A stretch of DNA of 64,000 bases from Kitasatospora kifunensis (GTDB lineage Bacteria; Actinomycetota; Actinomycetes; Streptomycetales; Streptomycetaceae), in assembly GCF_014203855.1 (NCBI RefSeq), contig NZ_JACHJV010000001.1, positions 7,378,001 through 7,442,000 of the forward strand, given 5' to 3'. A program made the translations under genes and the position numbers. The notes under the pieces were generated by a model. The model was given only the letters and a program-made list of their open reading frames with translations, searched no databases and had not been told where the DNA came from. This document shows positions 49,648 through 57,618 of this stretch, in pieces; the stretch's first letter is position 1; each line of letters opens with the position of its first letter.

Positions 49648-50970
49648 ATGGCCACCGAAGCCAGTCTCGCCCCCGCCTCGCCGACCTCCCCCGCCTCGCC
49701 GGGCCGTCCGATCCCCGAGCTCGACCCCGCCGTGGTGGCGCGCTGGCAGGCCGGGGGAGGGGAGCTGGTCGAGCTGCTGACACAGGTCCGCGAGCAGCTC
49801 GGCGGTGTCGCCGCCGTTCGCCTGGGGGCGAAGCCCACCGTCCTGGTCACCGATCCGCAGGCGGTCCAGCACGTGCTCGCCCAGCACCCGGACCGCTACG
49901 TCAAACGCTCGCACCGCGCCCGCGTGCTGATCGGCGACGGCGTGCTGTCCGCCACCGGTGACGCCTGGAAGCGGCAACGGCGTCTGCTGCAAGCCCAGTT
50001 CACCGGCACTGGGATGCGCCGCTGGGAAGAGCGGATCACCGCGGCGGCCCGCACGACCGCCGAGCGCTGGGCCGACTACGCCCACACCGGGCAGCAATTC
50101 GACCTGGGCGAGGAGATGCGCCGGTTCGCCCTGGACAGCATCTGGCGCGCCCTCACCGGACACCCCCTGGACGACGCCACCGAGCGTGAACTCGCCACCG
50201 TCGGCACTGTGGTGTCCGCCCTGCCGACCCTGCCCGCCGGCGTGATCGACGCCCGGGAGGCGGTTGCCGCCGAACTGGCCAGGATCGACGCGGTGGCCGA
50301 GCGCGCCACTGCGGCCGCCCGCCAGGGCGCGGGCCCCGACGGCGCGGGCCTGCTGCACGTCCTGCTGGACGCGGCCACCGAGCGACCCGAGTACACCGAC
50401 CGGTTGATCCGCGACGAACTCGTCACCCTGCTGCTGGCCGGCCACGAGACCACGGCCACCACCCTGACCTGGCTCTACCTGCTGCTCGACAGCCACCCCG
50501 CCGCCCGCGAACAGGCGCTCGCCGCCGGGCCCGCCGACTCGCCGCAACGCCGGGAGGCCGTCCAGGCGTTGGTCCACGAGACGCTCCGGCTCTACCCGTC
50601 CGCCTGGCTGCTGCCCCGCTACGCCACCGCGGACGACACGCTGGCCGGTTATGCCATCGCGGCCGACACCGACGTGCTGGTCTGCCCCTACCTCACCCAC
50701 CGCGATCCCGAACTGTGGCCGGAGCCGGAGCACTTCGACCCCCGGCGGTTCACCACGCCGGGGAACCGTCCCACCAGCACCGGCAGTTACCTGCCGTTCG
50801 GCCTCGGTCCCCGGGCCTGCCTCGGCCTGCAGTTCGCGCTGCGCGAGTCGACCGTCCTGCTCGAACACCTGCTGCCCGCCCATACGGTGACCTTCCACGC
50901 CATCCCCGCCAAGGCCGCCTACAGCATCACCGTCCGCCCGGACGGTCCGACTCCGGTCACCCTCGGCTGA
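49648..50970 (+). CDS. cytochrome P450
   Basis: A 440-residue soluble P450. The I-helix oxygen-binding motif is AGHETT (264-269), the ExxR motif is ETLR (311-314), the PERF-like region is FDPRRF, and the heme ligand is C391 in FGLGPRACLG. The sequence class resembles the membrane-type/CYP102-like P450s used as terpene or polyketide tailoring enzymes. No ferredoxin gene adjoins it. The start has an AGGAGAAG site. It lies just beyond the TnpB element from the thioesterase and synthetase-like genes and may belong to the same former cluster. A terminator follows. Confidence 0.92.
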   Translation: MATEASLAPASPTSPASPGRPIPELDPAVVARWQAGGGELVELLTQVREQLGGVAAVRLGAKPTVLVTDPQAVQHVLAQHPDRYVKRSHRARVLIGDGVLSATGDAWKRQRRLLQAQFTGTGMRRWEERITAAARTTAERWADYAHTGQQFDLGEEMRRFALDSIWRALTGHPLDDATERELATVGTVVSALPTLPAGVIDAREAVAAELARIDAVAERATAAARQGAGPDGAGLLHVLLDAATERPEYTDRLIRDELVTLLLAGHETTATTLTWLYLLLDSHPAAREQALAAGPADSPQRREAVQALVHETLRLYPSAWLLPRYATADDTLAGYAIAADTDVLVCPYLTHRDPELWPEPEHFDPRRFTTPGNRPTSTGSYLPFGLGPRACLGLQFALRESTVLLEHLLPAHTVTFHAIPAKAAYSITVRPDGPTPVTLG

Positions 50971-51011
50971 CGCCGGCGCTCGCCGCAGGCAGCCGCCTCA
51001 GTCAGTCGCCT

Positions 51012-51042
51012 CGGAAGCAGGGGCGGTCAGCCCCTGCTTCCG
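51012..51042. terminator. terminator of the P450 gene
   Basis: A perfect 13-bp stem (CGGAAGCAGGGGC / GCCCCTGCTTCCG) with a 5-nt loop. Confidence 0.8.
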
Positions 51043-51121
51043 TCGCGTTCCTCCCCACCCGCGCTCCGCATTCAGGCCCTCGCACTTCATCCGCAGGGTC
51101 AGGCGGTAGTCCGTCAGCTCG

Positions 51122-51355
51122 TCAGCTAGTGCTGCAGCGTCGCAAGTTCGCCATCCGGGCTGCTTTCACCGTTGCGGGGTCGTCGTCCGGATCGGCCCAC
51201 ATGTCGGTGTATACGGTCGCCTGGGTCCATCGCGCGGGTTGGTCACGCATGCGCTGTATGTTCGTCTGTGACGGCTCGAGTTCGCCGCTGCTTTCCCGCT
51301 TCCCGCTCTTGGCCGTCAAGCCCTGTGGCTTTCGTCCGAGTTGCTGATGGATCAT
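51122..51355 (-). CDS. possible small hypothetical protein (77 aa)
   Basis: A 77-codon frame starting MIHQQLGRKPQGLTAKSGKR behind GGTGGAG, polar and probably disordered at first, with a more protein-like end (NIQRMRDQPARWTQATVYTD, MWADPDDDP). The amino-acid pattern, lower GC than its surroundings and the ribosome-binding site give modest support. There are no recognised domains. It stands alone between the P450 terminator and the peptidase leader. Confidence 0.35.
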   Translation of the reverse strand: MIHQQLGRKPQGLTAKSGKRESSGELEPSQTNIQRMRDQPARWTQATVYTDMWADPDDDPATVKAARMANLRRCSTS

Positions 51356-51391
51356 TCCAACTCCACCTTCCAACAGGGTAGTTGGTGTCAT

Positions 51392-51893
51392 CGAGAGTAG
51401 AGCGGCAGGAGTATCCGGCAGTCGCTGCCGATGCCTTTGTCCAAGGGTGTCGGCTGAGAATCGCGCGCGGGGTGTGCTCGGTTGTGGCCCCTCAAACCTC
51501 GGATGCGAACAGTCTGCGGCGGTTGTCGTATTCCGGCCATGTCCACTTGATGAGCTGGCATGCCCTCGTCACCAGACCCTATGGTTAGTCCCATTCCGCT
51601 GGCGGCAACCGCGAATCGCCCCAGCGGGAAAGGGCGGTGACAGTCCGTTGGCGGGAGCGTTTTCCGCGGCGGTCTCCATCGAACCCGTTTGCCGGGGTGG
51701 CCGGTTCTGCCGCAGCCGCCTCGTCGAAACCGGCACCGGTTCGGCCCCACGGCCAGCGAGGCCAATCGCACCACCTGCTCAACCATGCTCTGCGTCCAAC
51801 TCCGGGCGGCTGCTGGCCGCTTCCGGCACCGTTTCGCGGCAGGCCCCCACATGCCGCCGCGAACGGGTCCCCCACAAACGAAGGAACAACGCA
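51392..51893. other. 500-bp region upstream of the papain-like peptidase
   Basis: No supported gene. The part from about 51585 to 51760 contains closely spaced short complementary segments (GCGAATCGCC, GGGAAAGGGCGG, GAACCCGTTTGCCGGGGTGG) and may form a structured 5' leader. A c-di-AMP (ydaO-type) riboswitch was considered but not established. Confidence 0.3.
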
Positions 51894-52775
51894 GTGAAGA
51901 AGAACTCCTTCTCCCGCGCCGTCGCAGTCCTGGCGATAGCGGGCGCGTTCAGCACGGCGATGGTCTCGGTCGCCGACGCGGCCCCCACGCACCGTGCGCA
52001 CCACCACCACTTCGCGCTCGGCGCGCAGTTGGACCACCCGACCCAGGCCCGGATGCACAGCGCGCTCGCCCCGCACGCCACCAAGGACGTGCCGGCAAGC
52101 GTGGACCTGAGCAACTACCTGCCCCAGGTGGGCGACCAGGGCCAGGTCGGCTCCTGCGTGGCGTGGGCCATCGACTACTCCGCGATCGGCATCATGGAGG
52201 CCGAGCAGGGCATCGCGGGCGCCCCGCACGCGCCGATGTACACCTACGCGCAGATCGCCCAGGGCAACGACCAGGGCAGCTACGCCAGTCAGCACTTCGA
52301 CATCCTGACCACACAGGGTCTGGACACCAAGGCCGACTACTGGCAGGGCGACTTCGACTACACCACCCAGCCCGACGCCAACGAGACCGCGAACGCGGCC
52401 AACTGGAAGCTGTCCGGCTACACGCAGCTGGACACCGGCAGCGCCCTGGTCAACGAGGTCAAGAGCTCGCTCGCGCAGGGCGAGCCCGTGGTCTTCGCCT
52501 TCAACGTGTACCAGAGCCTGGAGGACATCGACGCCACCACCGCCGGCAACTACACCTACTACCCGACCGCCGACGAGCTGGCCGGGCAGCCGCTGGGCGG
52601 CCACGAGGTGGCCATCGTCGGCTACAACGACCAGGGCGTGAAGATCGCCAACTCCTGGGGCAGCTCGTGGGGTGACAACGGTTACTTCACCGTGCCGTGG
52701 AACTTCGTCACCGACCAGATCCAGGAGGCTGACGCGGTCGGCCAGATGATCGCCACCGGATCCGGCGTGCACTGA
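51894..52775 (+). CDS. secreted papain-like (C1) cysteine peptidase
   Basis: A 293-residue secreted peptidase. A signal peptide covers residues 1-29 (VADAA cleavage), a short His-rich pro-region about 30-65, and the catalytic domain starts at VPASVDLSNYLPQVGDQG. Catalytic residues are Q82, C88 in GSCVAWA, H237 in GGHEVAIVGY and N253 in ANSWGSSWG. Valine replaces the usual Trp after Cys. The pro-region is too short for an I29 inhibitor, so activation may differ from that of plant papains. The start is GTG 51894 behind GAAGGA. It probably degrades extracellular protein. A terminator follows. Confidence 0.9.
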   Translation: MKKNSFSRAVAVLAIAGAFSTAMVSVADAAPTHRAHHHHFALGAQLDHPTQARMHSALAPHATKDVPASVDLSNYLPQVGDQGQVGSCVAWAIDYSAIGIMEAEQGIAGAPHAPMYTYAQIAQGNDQGSYASQHFDILTTQGLDTKADYWQGDFDYTTQPDANETANAANWKLSGYTQLDTGSALVNEVKSSLAQGEPVVFAFNVYQSLEDIDATTAGNYTYYPTADELAGQPLGGHEVAIVGYNDQGVKIANSWGSSWGDNGYFTVPWNFVTDQIQEADAVGQMIATGSGVH

Positions 52776-52783
52776 TCCAAGCG

Positions 52784-52814
52784 GTCCCGGGCGGCACCCC
52801 CGGCCGCCCGGGAC
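52784..52814. terminator. terminator of the cysteine-peptidase gene
   Basis: A perfect 12-bp stem (GTCCCGGGCGGC / GCCGCCCGGGAC), a 7-nt loop, then TTCTCC. Confidence 0.78.
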
Positions 52815-52936
52815 TTCTCCATGCCCCTCGCAGCTCCGCACCCCGCACAACGGCGGAGCCGCACACTGACGGAGGACCACCGCCCCGCCCGGAGCTGTCG
52901 TTCGTCGGCGACCTGTGAGAGTCTGCGGGGGAGTCG

Positions 52937-54247
52937 ATGAGTGCCCGGGGCGGGGAGATGGACATCTGGTGTTCGGCGGGTCGTACGCGTGGCGCCGCGT
53001 TGCGCGCGGCACTTCGCGGGTGGTCGCCGTACCGCCAGGCAAGGCTCCTCGTCCAACACGGCACGGCGGACAGCGCGGGCACAGCAGGTAGCGCGGGCAC
53101 AGCAGGCAGCGCGGGCACGGCGGACAGCGTGGGCTCGGGCCTGCACCGGGCCCGCTCGTTCATGGTGCTGGCGACGCTGCTCTACCGGGTGAGTCACCTG
53201 GTGGGCGGTTTCCTCGTGTTGACCCAACACCACCTGGACGGCGCGGTGTGCTGGGTGGTCCTCGGCGCCGCCGTCCTCTCCAGCGTCCTGGTCTATCGCG
53301 GGGCGCTGTCCGGCGGCTGGTTCGCCGCCCGACCGGTGTGGCTGGATGTGTTGTTCTGCGGTTGCGTGTTGCCGTTCGTCGCAGTCGCCTGGGGCGGGGA
53401 GCGGGAGCCCGCCGCCATCGCCTGGATCCTGTTGCTGGGCAGTTCGGCGAGCGCGACCGCTGCCGTCACCCTGGAGCGAGGCTGGCTCGGCGGGGCGCTG
53501 GCGCTGCTGGTGGCAGCACATCTGACGGTATGTCAGACGGTCGGAGCGAGCGCCGCCGTGCTCGGCGGCGACCTCAACTCGATGGCCTCCTCAGCGGTCC
53601 TGGCCTGGGTGTTCTGGTGGTACCTGCGCCGCCAGGGCCAGTTGCTGGAGAGCGCCAACGCGCGGGCGCTGGCCGCGGAGGCACACAAGGCCCGGTACGC
53701 CGAGCGGCTGGAGCACCACCGGGCGCTGCACGACACGGTGTTGGCCACCCTCACCGCGATCGCCGGTGGCGGCATCGACGCGAACACCCCACTGGTCCGC
53801 GAGCGTTGTGCCCGGGAGGCCGCCTACCTGCGGCGGTTGATCCAGCGGACCGCGGACGAGGAGGACCACCCGCAGGTCGGCGCGGCGTTGGAGGAGGCCG
53901 TCCGCTCGGCCGAGAGCCTCAGCCTGCGGGTCACCGCCCAGTACCACAACCTGCCCGAGGTGCCGGCCGAGGTCGCCGGTGCGCTCGGCGACGCGGTCAC
54001 CGAGGCGCTCAACAACGTGCTGCGGCACGCCGGTACCGGGCACGCGTACCTGACGGCCACCGGGAGCCCGGGCCGGGTGCTGGTCACCGTGGTCGACCGG
54101 GGCGCGGGATTCGATCCGGAGGGCGTCGTGCACGGTCTGGGGCTGCGCCGCTCGGTGCACGCCCGGTTGTCCGAGGTCGGCGGTCGGGCCGACGTGGACA
54201 GCTCGCCCGGCGAGGGCACCTGCGTCGAGCTGAGGTGGCCCGGATGA
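52937..54247 (+). CDS. membrane sensor histidine kinase (HisKA_3 / NarL-type partner)
   Basis: A 436-residue sensor kinase. The cytoplasmic N-terminus carries a (AGTAGS)n repeat (about 41-67). Five or six membrane helices follow (about 75-230) without a large extracellular domain. The dimerisation helix has the phospho-acceptor H265 in RALHDTVLATL. The ATPase domain has an N-box in EALNNVLRHAG and a G-box in DRGAGFDPEG plus HGLGLRRSV. A GGGGGAG site precedes the ATG. It overlaps the response-regulator gene by 4 bp (ATGA), so the pair is translationally coupled. The adjacent secreted cysteine-repeat gene is a candidate target. Confidence 0.9.
   Translation: MSARGGEMDIWCSAGRTRGAALRAALRGWSPYRQARLLVQHGTADSAGTAGSAGTAGSAGTADSVGSGLHRARSFMVLATLLYRVSHLVGGFLVLTQHHLDGAVCWVVLGAAVLSSVLVYRGALSGGWFAARPVWLDVLFCGCVLPFVAVAWGGEREPAAIAWILLLGSSASATAAVTLERGWLGGALALLVAAHLTVCQTVGASAAVLGGDLNSMASSAVLAWVFWWYLRRQGQLLESANARALAAEAHKARYAERLEHHRALHDTVLATLTAIAGGGIDANTPLVRERCAREAAYLRRLIQRTADEEDHPQVGAALEEAVRSAESLSLRVTAQYHNLPEVPAEVAGALGDAVTEALNNVLRHAGTGHAYLTATGSPGRVLVTVVDRGAGFDPEGVVHGLGLRRSVHARLSEVGGRADVDSSPGEGTCVELRWPG
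53057..53137. repeat. in-frame repeats encoding AGTAGS units
   Basis: GCGGGCACAGCAGGC-like 15- to 18-bp units in the N-terminal coding part of the histidine kinase. Confidence 0.75.
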
Positions 54248-54969
54248 TCACGGTCTCGGTGGTGGACGACGACCGGATGCTGCTCGACGGGATGCGCTCC
54301 TGGCTGAAGGACGTGCCGGGCCTGCGGCTGCTGGCCACCGCCGCCACGGTGAACGAGCTGCTCGACACCCCAACGGGCATCCCAACGGGCATCCCGACGG
54401 GCATCCCAACGGGTACCTCAACGGGCACCCCGACCGGGGCCCCTGCCAGGTCCGAGCCCGACGCCGGGAGGCCGGCCGTGGTCCTGCTCGACCTGGTGCT
54501 CAGGGACGACTCCGCGCCCGCCGACAACATCCGGCGGCTGCGCGCGGCCGGCAGCCGGGTCCTGGTGATCAGCACCGTGCCGGAGCGCGGGCGGATCCTC
54601 GCCGCCCTCGCGGCGGGCGCCGACGGGTATCTGACCAAGGACAACGACCTGACGACGCTGGTGACCGCCATCGAAGAGGTCGCGGCGGGCGGCACCGCGC
54701 TCTCCCCGGAGTTGGCCTTCGCCTGCGCGCACGACGACAGCCCAGGGCGGCCCCGGCTGTCGCCCAAGGAGCTGCGGATCCTGCTCGACTACGCCTCGGG
54801 GATGACCCTCAAGTCCGCGGCCCGGCGCGCGGGCATCACACCGAACACGGCCAAGGACTACCTGGACCGGGTCAAGGCCAAGTACCAGCAGGCGGGCCGA
54901 CCCACCTACACGAAGATCGACCTGGCCCAGCGGGTACGCGAGGACGGTCTCGGCGCCCCAACCCCCTAG
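54244..54969 (+). CDS. LuxR/NarL-type response regulator with repeat insertion in the receiver domain
   Basis: A 241-residue response regulator. The receiver has the acidic pair VVDDDR (7-11), phospho-acceptor D83 in VLLDLVLRD and the conserved lysine in LTKDND. Between strand 2 and the phosphorylated strand lies a low-complexity insert, PTGIPTGIPTG... (43-66), from 12-bp DNA repeats; normal receivers have about 10-12 residues here. The C-terminal HTH (about 170-235) is LSPKELRILLDYASGMTLKS with the recognition helix near GITPNTAKDYLDRVK. It is coupled to the upstream kinase by an ATGA overlap. Confidence 0.9.
   Translation: MITVSVVDDDRMLLDGMRSWLKDVPGLRLLATAATVNELLDTPTGIPTGIPTGIPTGTSTGTPTGAPARSEPDAGRPAVVLLDLVLRDDSAPADNIRRLRAAGSRVLVISTVPERGRILAALAAGADGYLTKDNDLTTLVTAIEEVAAGGTALSPELAFACAHDDSPGRPRLSPKELRILLDYASGMTLKSAARRAGITPNTAKDYLDRVKAKYQQAGRPTYTKIDLAQRVREDGLGAPTP
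54370..54441. repeat. 12-bp tandem repeats inside the receiver domain
   Basis: Copies of CCAACGGGCAT(C) encode PTGI units: three near-perfect and three degenerate. Confidence 0.9.
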
Positions 54970-55010
54970 CGGGTCCGCCCCCGCACCCCCCCACGGGTCC
55001 GCCCCCGCAA

Positions 55011-55028
55011 GCCCCCCAATCGGGGGGC
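55011..55028. terminator. small hairpin after the response regulator
   Basis: GCCCCCC / GGGGGGC with a 4-nt loop, preceded by two direct copies of CGGGTCCGCCCCCGCA. Confidence 0.5.
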
Positions 55029-55141
55029 AGCGGGCGCCCGGCCGCCAGCACTAGCTTTTTGCGGCGGCCCCGGGGCACCCCCGGTACGGGCGGCTTCACC
55101 CGGTTCCAGCTGGGCCGGATCGAGAGAGCGGGAGATCACAC

Positions 55142-55924
55142 ATGAAGTCCATAGGTACCTGGTTGGTACGCCTGCTGACCGCGTTCACCCTGGTGGCAGG
55201 CGGCGTTGTCTTCTTCTCCGGCGCCGCGCAGGCCGCCACCGTCTGCGGCAACTTCCCGGTGCCGCCGGGCCAGGTGATCGTGTCGGAGACCCTGACCGCC
55301 AGTTGTACCGGTGGCCAGCTCACCGAGACGATCCAGGCGCCGTACAACGGGATCGTCATCTGCGGCAACTCGCCGATCCCCAGCGGCTACGCCATCACTA
55401 CCAACTACACGACCAACAACTGCGGCCCGTACCAGACCAGTCGGCTCAACACGGTCTCCAACGGGATGCAGATCTGCGGGAACTCCAACGGCTCGATCCC
55501 GAACAACTACGTCATCACCCAGGAGAACCCCAACAACGTCTGCGCGCAGTGGTACAGCGAGACGATCAACACGGCGTACAACGGGATCGCCATCTGCGGC
55601 AACACCCCGATGCCCGCGGGCTACGTGATCACCGCGAACTACCAGAACGCCGGCTGCGGCATCTACCTGGGCGGCCGGATCAACACGGTCTCCAACGGGA
55701 TGAGCTTCTGCGGCAACTCGCCGATCCCGGCCGGCTGGGTGATCACCGGCAACCCCATCCTGGGCGCCTGCGGTGAGTATCTGGGCGGCATCCTCAGCCA
55801 GCCCTACAACGGGATCACCGTCTGCTCGGACTCGCCGGTCCCGGCGGGCTGGTGGGTCTCGGCCACCGGCATCAACTCCGCCGCCTGCGGCATGTACATG
55901 GGCGAGAAGATCAGCAACAGCTGA
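55142..55924 (+). CDS. secreted six-repeat cysteine-pair protein of unknown family
   Basis: A 260-residue secreted protein. The signal peptide is residues 1-31 (SGAAQA cleavage). The mature part consists of six repeats of about 37 residues. The consensus has NGI-x-ICGNSPIPAGYVIT, then about ten residues, a second Cys and a GGRINTVS-like tail. Each repeat has exactly two cysteines about 18-20 residues apart, so one disulfide per repeat is likely. Asn, Gly and Tyr are abundant, as in surface or matrix-binding proteins. I do not recognise the repeat. A GGGAGA site precedes the ATG. It lies 170 bp behind a two-component pair that may control it. Confidence 0.75.
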   Translation: MKSIGTWLVRLLTAFTLVAGGVVFFSGAAQAATVCGNFPVPPGQVIVSETLTASCTGGQLTETIQAPYNGIVICGNSPIPSGYAITTNYTTNNCGPYQTSRLNTVSNGMQICGNSNGSIPNNYVITQENPNNVCAQWYSETINTAYNGIAICGNTPMPAGYVITANYQNAGCGIYLGGRINTVSNGMSFCGNSPIPAGWVITGNPILGACGEYLGGILSQPYNGITVCSDSPVPAGWWVSATGINSAACGMYMGEKISNS

Positions 55925-55943
55925 CCACCCCCGTGCACCGCAC

Positions 55944-55980
55944 CGAGGGGCCGACCGGATTCGCCTCGGCCGGCCCCTCG
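55944..55980. terminator. terminator between secreted repeat protein and permease
   Basis: A 14-bp stem with one mismatch (CGAGGGGCCGACCG / CGGCCGGCCCCTCG) and a 9-nt loop between convergent genes. Confidence 0.7.
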
Positions 55981-56009
55981 TGCGCGCCCATCGGCACGGG
56001 TCACAGCAG

Positions 56010-57464
56010 CTACCCGAGCGCCGCGTTGAGGACCAGCACCCCCGCGAAGGAGGTCAGCGAGAGCAGCGTGTGGGCCACCGTCCAGGTCCGCAGCGTGCCG
56101 CCGACCGAGAGTCCGAAGTACTCCTTGAACATCCAGAACGAGGCGTCGTTGACGTGGCCGAGGAAGGCCGCCCCCGAGCCGAGCGCCAGCGCGAGCAGTG
56201 CCGCCTGGGTGGAGCCGAGGCCGTGCGCCATCGGGCCGATGATGCCGGCCGCCGCGACGGTGGCCACCGTGCCGGAGCCGGTCGCCGTGCGCATCAGCGC
56301 GGCCACCAGCCAGGCGAGCAGCAGCAGCGGGATGTGCAGGCGCCCCGCGGCCTGGCCGATCGCGGCGTTGACGCCCGAGTCGGCCAGTGCCTGCGAGTAG
56401 CCGCCGCCCGCGCCGACGATCACCAGCACCCCGGCGATCGGCGGGAACGAGCGCGAGAGCGAGGCCTGGACCTGCTGGCGCGAGGCGCCCACCGCGTAGC
56501 CGAAGCTGCCCAGCGCCACCAGGACCGCCACCAGCAGCGAGACCACCGGCGTGCCGAGGAACTCCAGCACGGTGTAGAGCGTGCCGTGGGCCCAGTGGAA
56601 GGTGTCGCAGCCGGCCTTGAGCATCATCAGGGCGATCGGCAGCAGCACGGTGGCGATCGTCACCGAGAAACGCGGCAGCCGGCGCGGTGTGGTGTCGTCG
56701 CTTTCACCACGGGCGGTGTCCGTGGTGAAAGCGGCCAGCGCGGCCTCGGGGATCACGGCCTCGACCCGCGGCCAGGCGTAGGCGGTGAACAGCGGGCCCA
56801 CCACGATCGCGCACGGCACGGCAACGATCAGCCCGTAGACCAGCGTGAGGCCCACCGAGGCGTGCACGGCGGTGATCGCGACCAGGACACCGGGGTGCGG
56901 CGGCACCAGCGCGTGCACGGTGGCGAGCCCGGCCATCGCGGGGATACCGACCCGCAGCACGGGGTAGTCGGCCCGCTTGGCGATCTGCAGCACCAGCGGC
57001 ACCAGCAGCACGAAGCCGACCTCGAAGAACATCGACAACCCGACCAGGCAGGCGACCAGGGTGACGGCCCACGGCAGACCCCTCGGGCCGACGGCTCTGG
57101 TGAGCGTGGTCACGATCTGGTCGATGCCCCCGGAATCCGCCATCAGCCGGCCGAGGACCGCGCCCAGAATGATCAGGATGCCGACTTTTCCGGTGATGTT
57201 CCCAAGACCGGTGGTAAAGGAATCCGCGACCTTTTGGATCGCTTCTCCGGAGAGCAGCGAAACGGCGAAAGCACCGACCATCAGGGCCAGGAAGGCGTGC
57301 ACCTTCAGCCAGCTGATCAGGACCACGACCAGCGCGATCGATATCCCGACCACGGCCAGCAGCCACGTGTCGTGGCCGGTCCAGGCGGTGGCCACGGCTT
57401 TGCCCGTGGTCGTGCTCGCGGCTTGTGCGAGCAGTGCGGACGATGATGCCGACGCTGCCATCAT
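56010..57464 (-). CDS. GntP-family gluconate/organic-acid permease
   Basis: A 484-residue inner-membrane transporter with 12-14 helices. Family-typical segments are the KVGILIILGAVLGRLMADSGG region, VGLSMFFEVGFVLLVPL, ALVPPHPGVLVAI and the C-terminal GHVNDASFWMFKEYFGLS, all characteristic of GntP gluconate:H+ symporters. The substrate is probably gluconate or a related hydroxy acid. The ATG at 57464 has GGAAGAGG at 6 bp. It is divergent from a CitA-type sensor kinase gene, the usual arrangement for two-component-controlled organic-acid uptake. Confidence 0.92.
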   Translation of the reverse strand: MMAASASSSALLAQAASTTTGKAVATAWTGHDTWLLAVVGISIALVVVLISWLKVHAFLALMVGAFAVSLLSGEAIQKVADSFTTGLGNITGKVGILIILGAVLGRLMADSGGIDQIVTTLTRAVGPRGLPWAVTLVACLVGLSMFFEVGFVLLVPLVLQIAKRADYPVLRVGIPAMAGLATVHALVPPHPGVLVAITAVHASVGLTLVYGLIVAVPCAIVVGPLFTAYAWPRVEAVIPEAALAAFTTDTARGESDDTTPRRLPRFSVTIATVLLPIALMMLKAGCDTFHWAHGTLYTVLEFLGTPVVSLLVAVLVALGSFGYAVGASRQQVQASLSRSFPPIAGVLVIVGAGGGYSQALADSGVNAAIGQAAGRLHIPLLLLAWLVAALMRTATGSGTVATVAAAGIIGPMAHGLGSTQAALLALALGSGAAFLGHVNDASFWMFKEYFGLSVGGTLRTWTVAHTLLSLTSFAGVLVLNAALG

Positions 57465-57618
57465 GCGTATTCCTCTTCCCTGTGCCATTTACTGCTGCGG
57501 GGCACCGTATGTGCCTCCCGCCGCCCACCGCCAGAGCACCGGCAATTGCGTCGATTGCGGTCGCCGGAAATCTTTCCGCTCGTTCTGTGCGTTCTGTGCA
57601 CGGCGGTACGCTGGCCGC
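57465..57618. promoter_or_regulatory. divergent promoter region of permease and CitA-type kinase
   Basis: A 154-bp region with the direct/inverted motif CAATTGCGTCGATTGCGGTC (57543-57562) that could bind the downstream response regulator. Confidence 0.35.
57607..57612 (+). promoter_or_regulatory. -10-like TACGCT for a probable leaderless mRNA
   Basis: It lies 6 bp upstream of ATG 57619, which lacks a ribosome-binding site. Confidence 0.4.
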
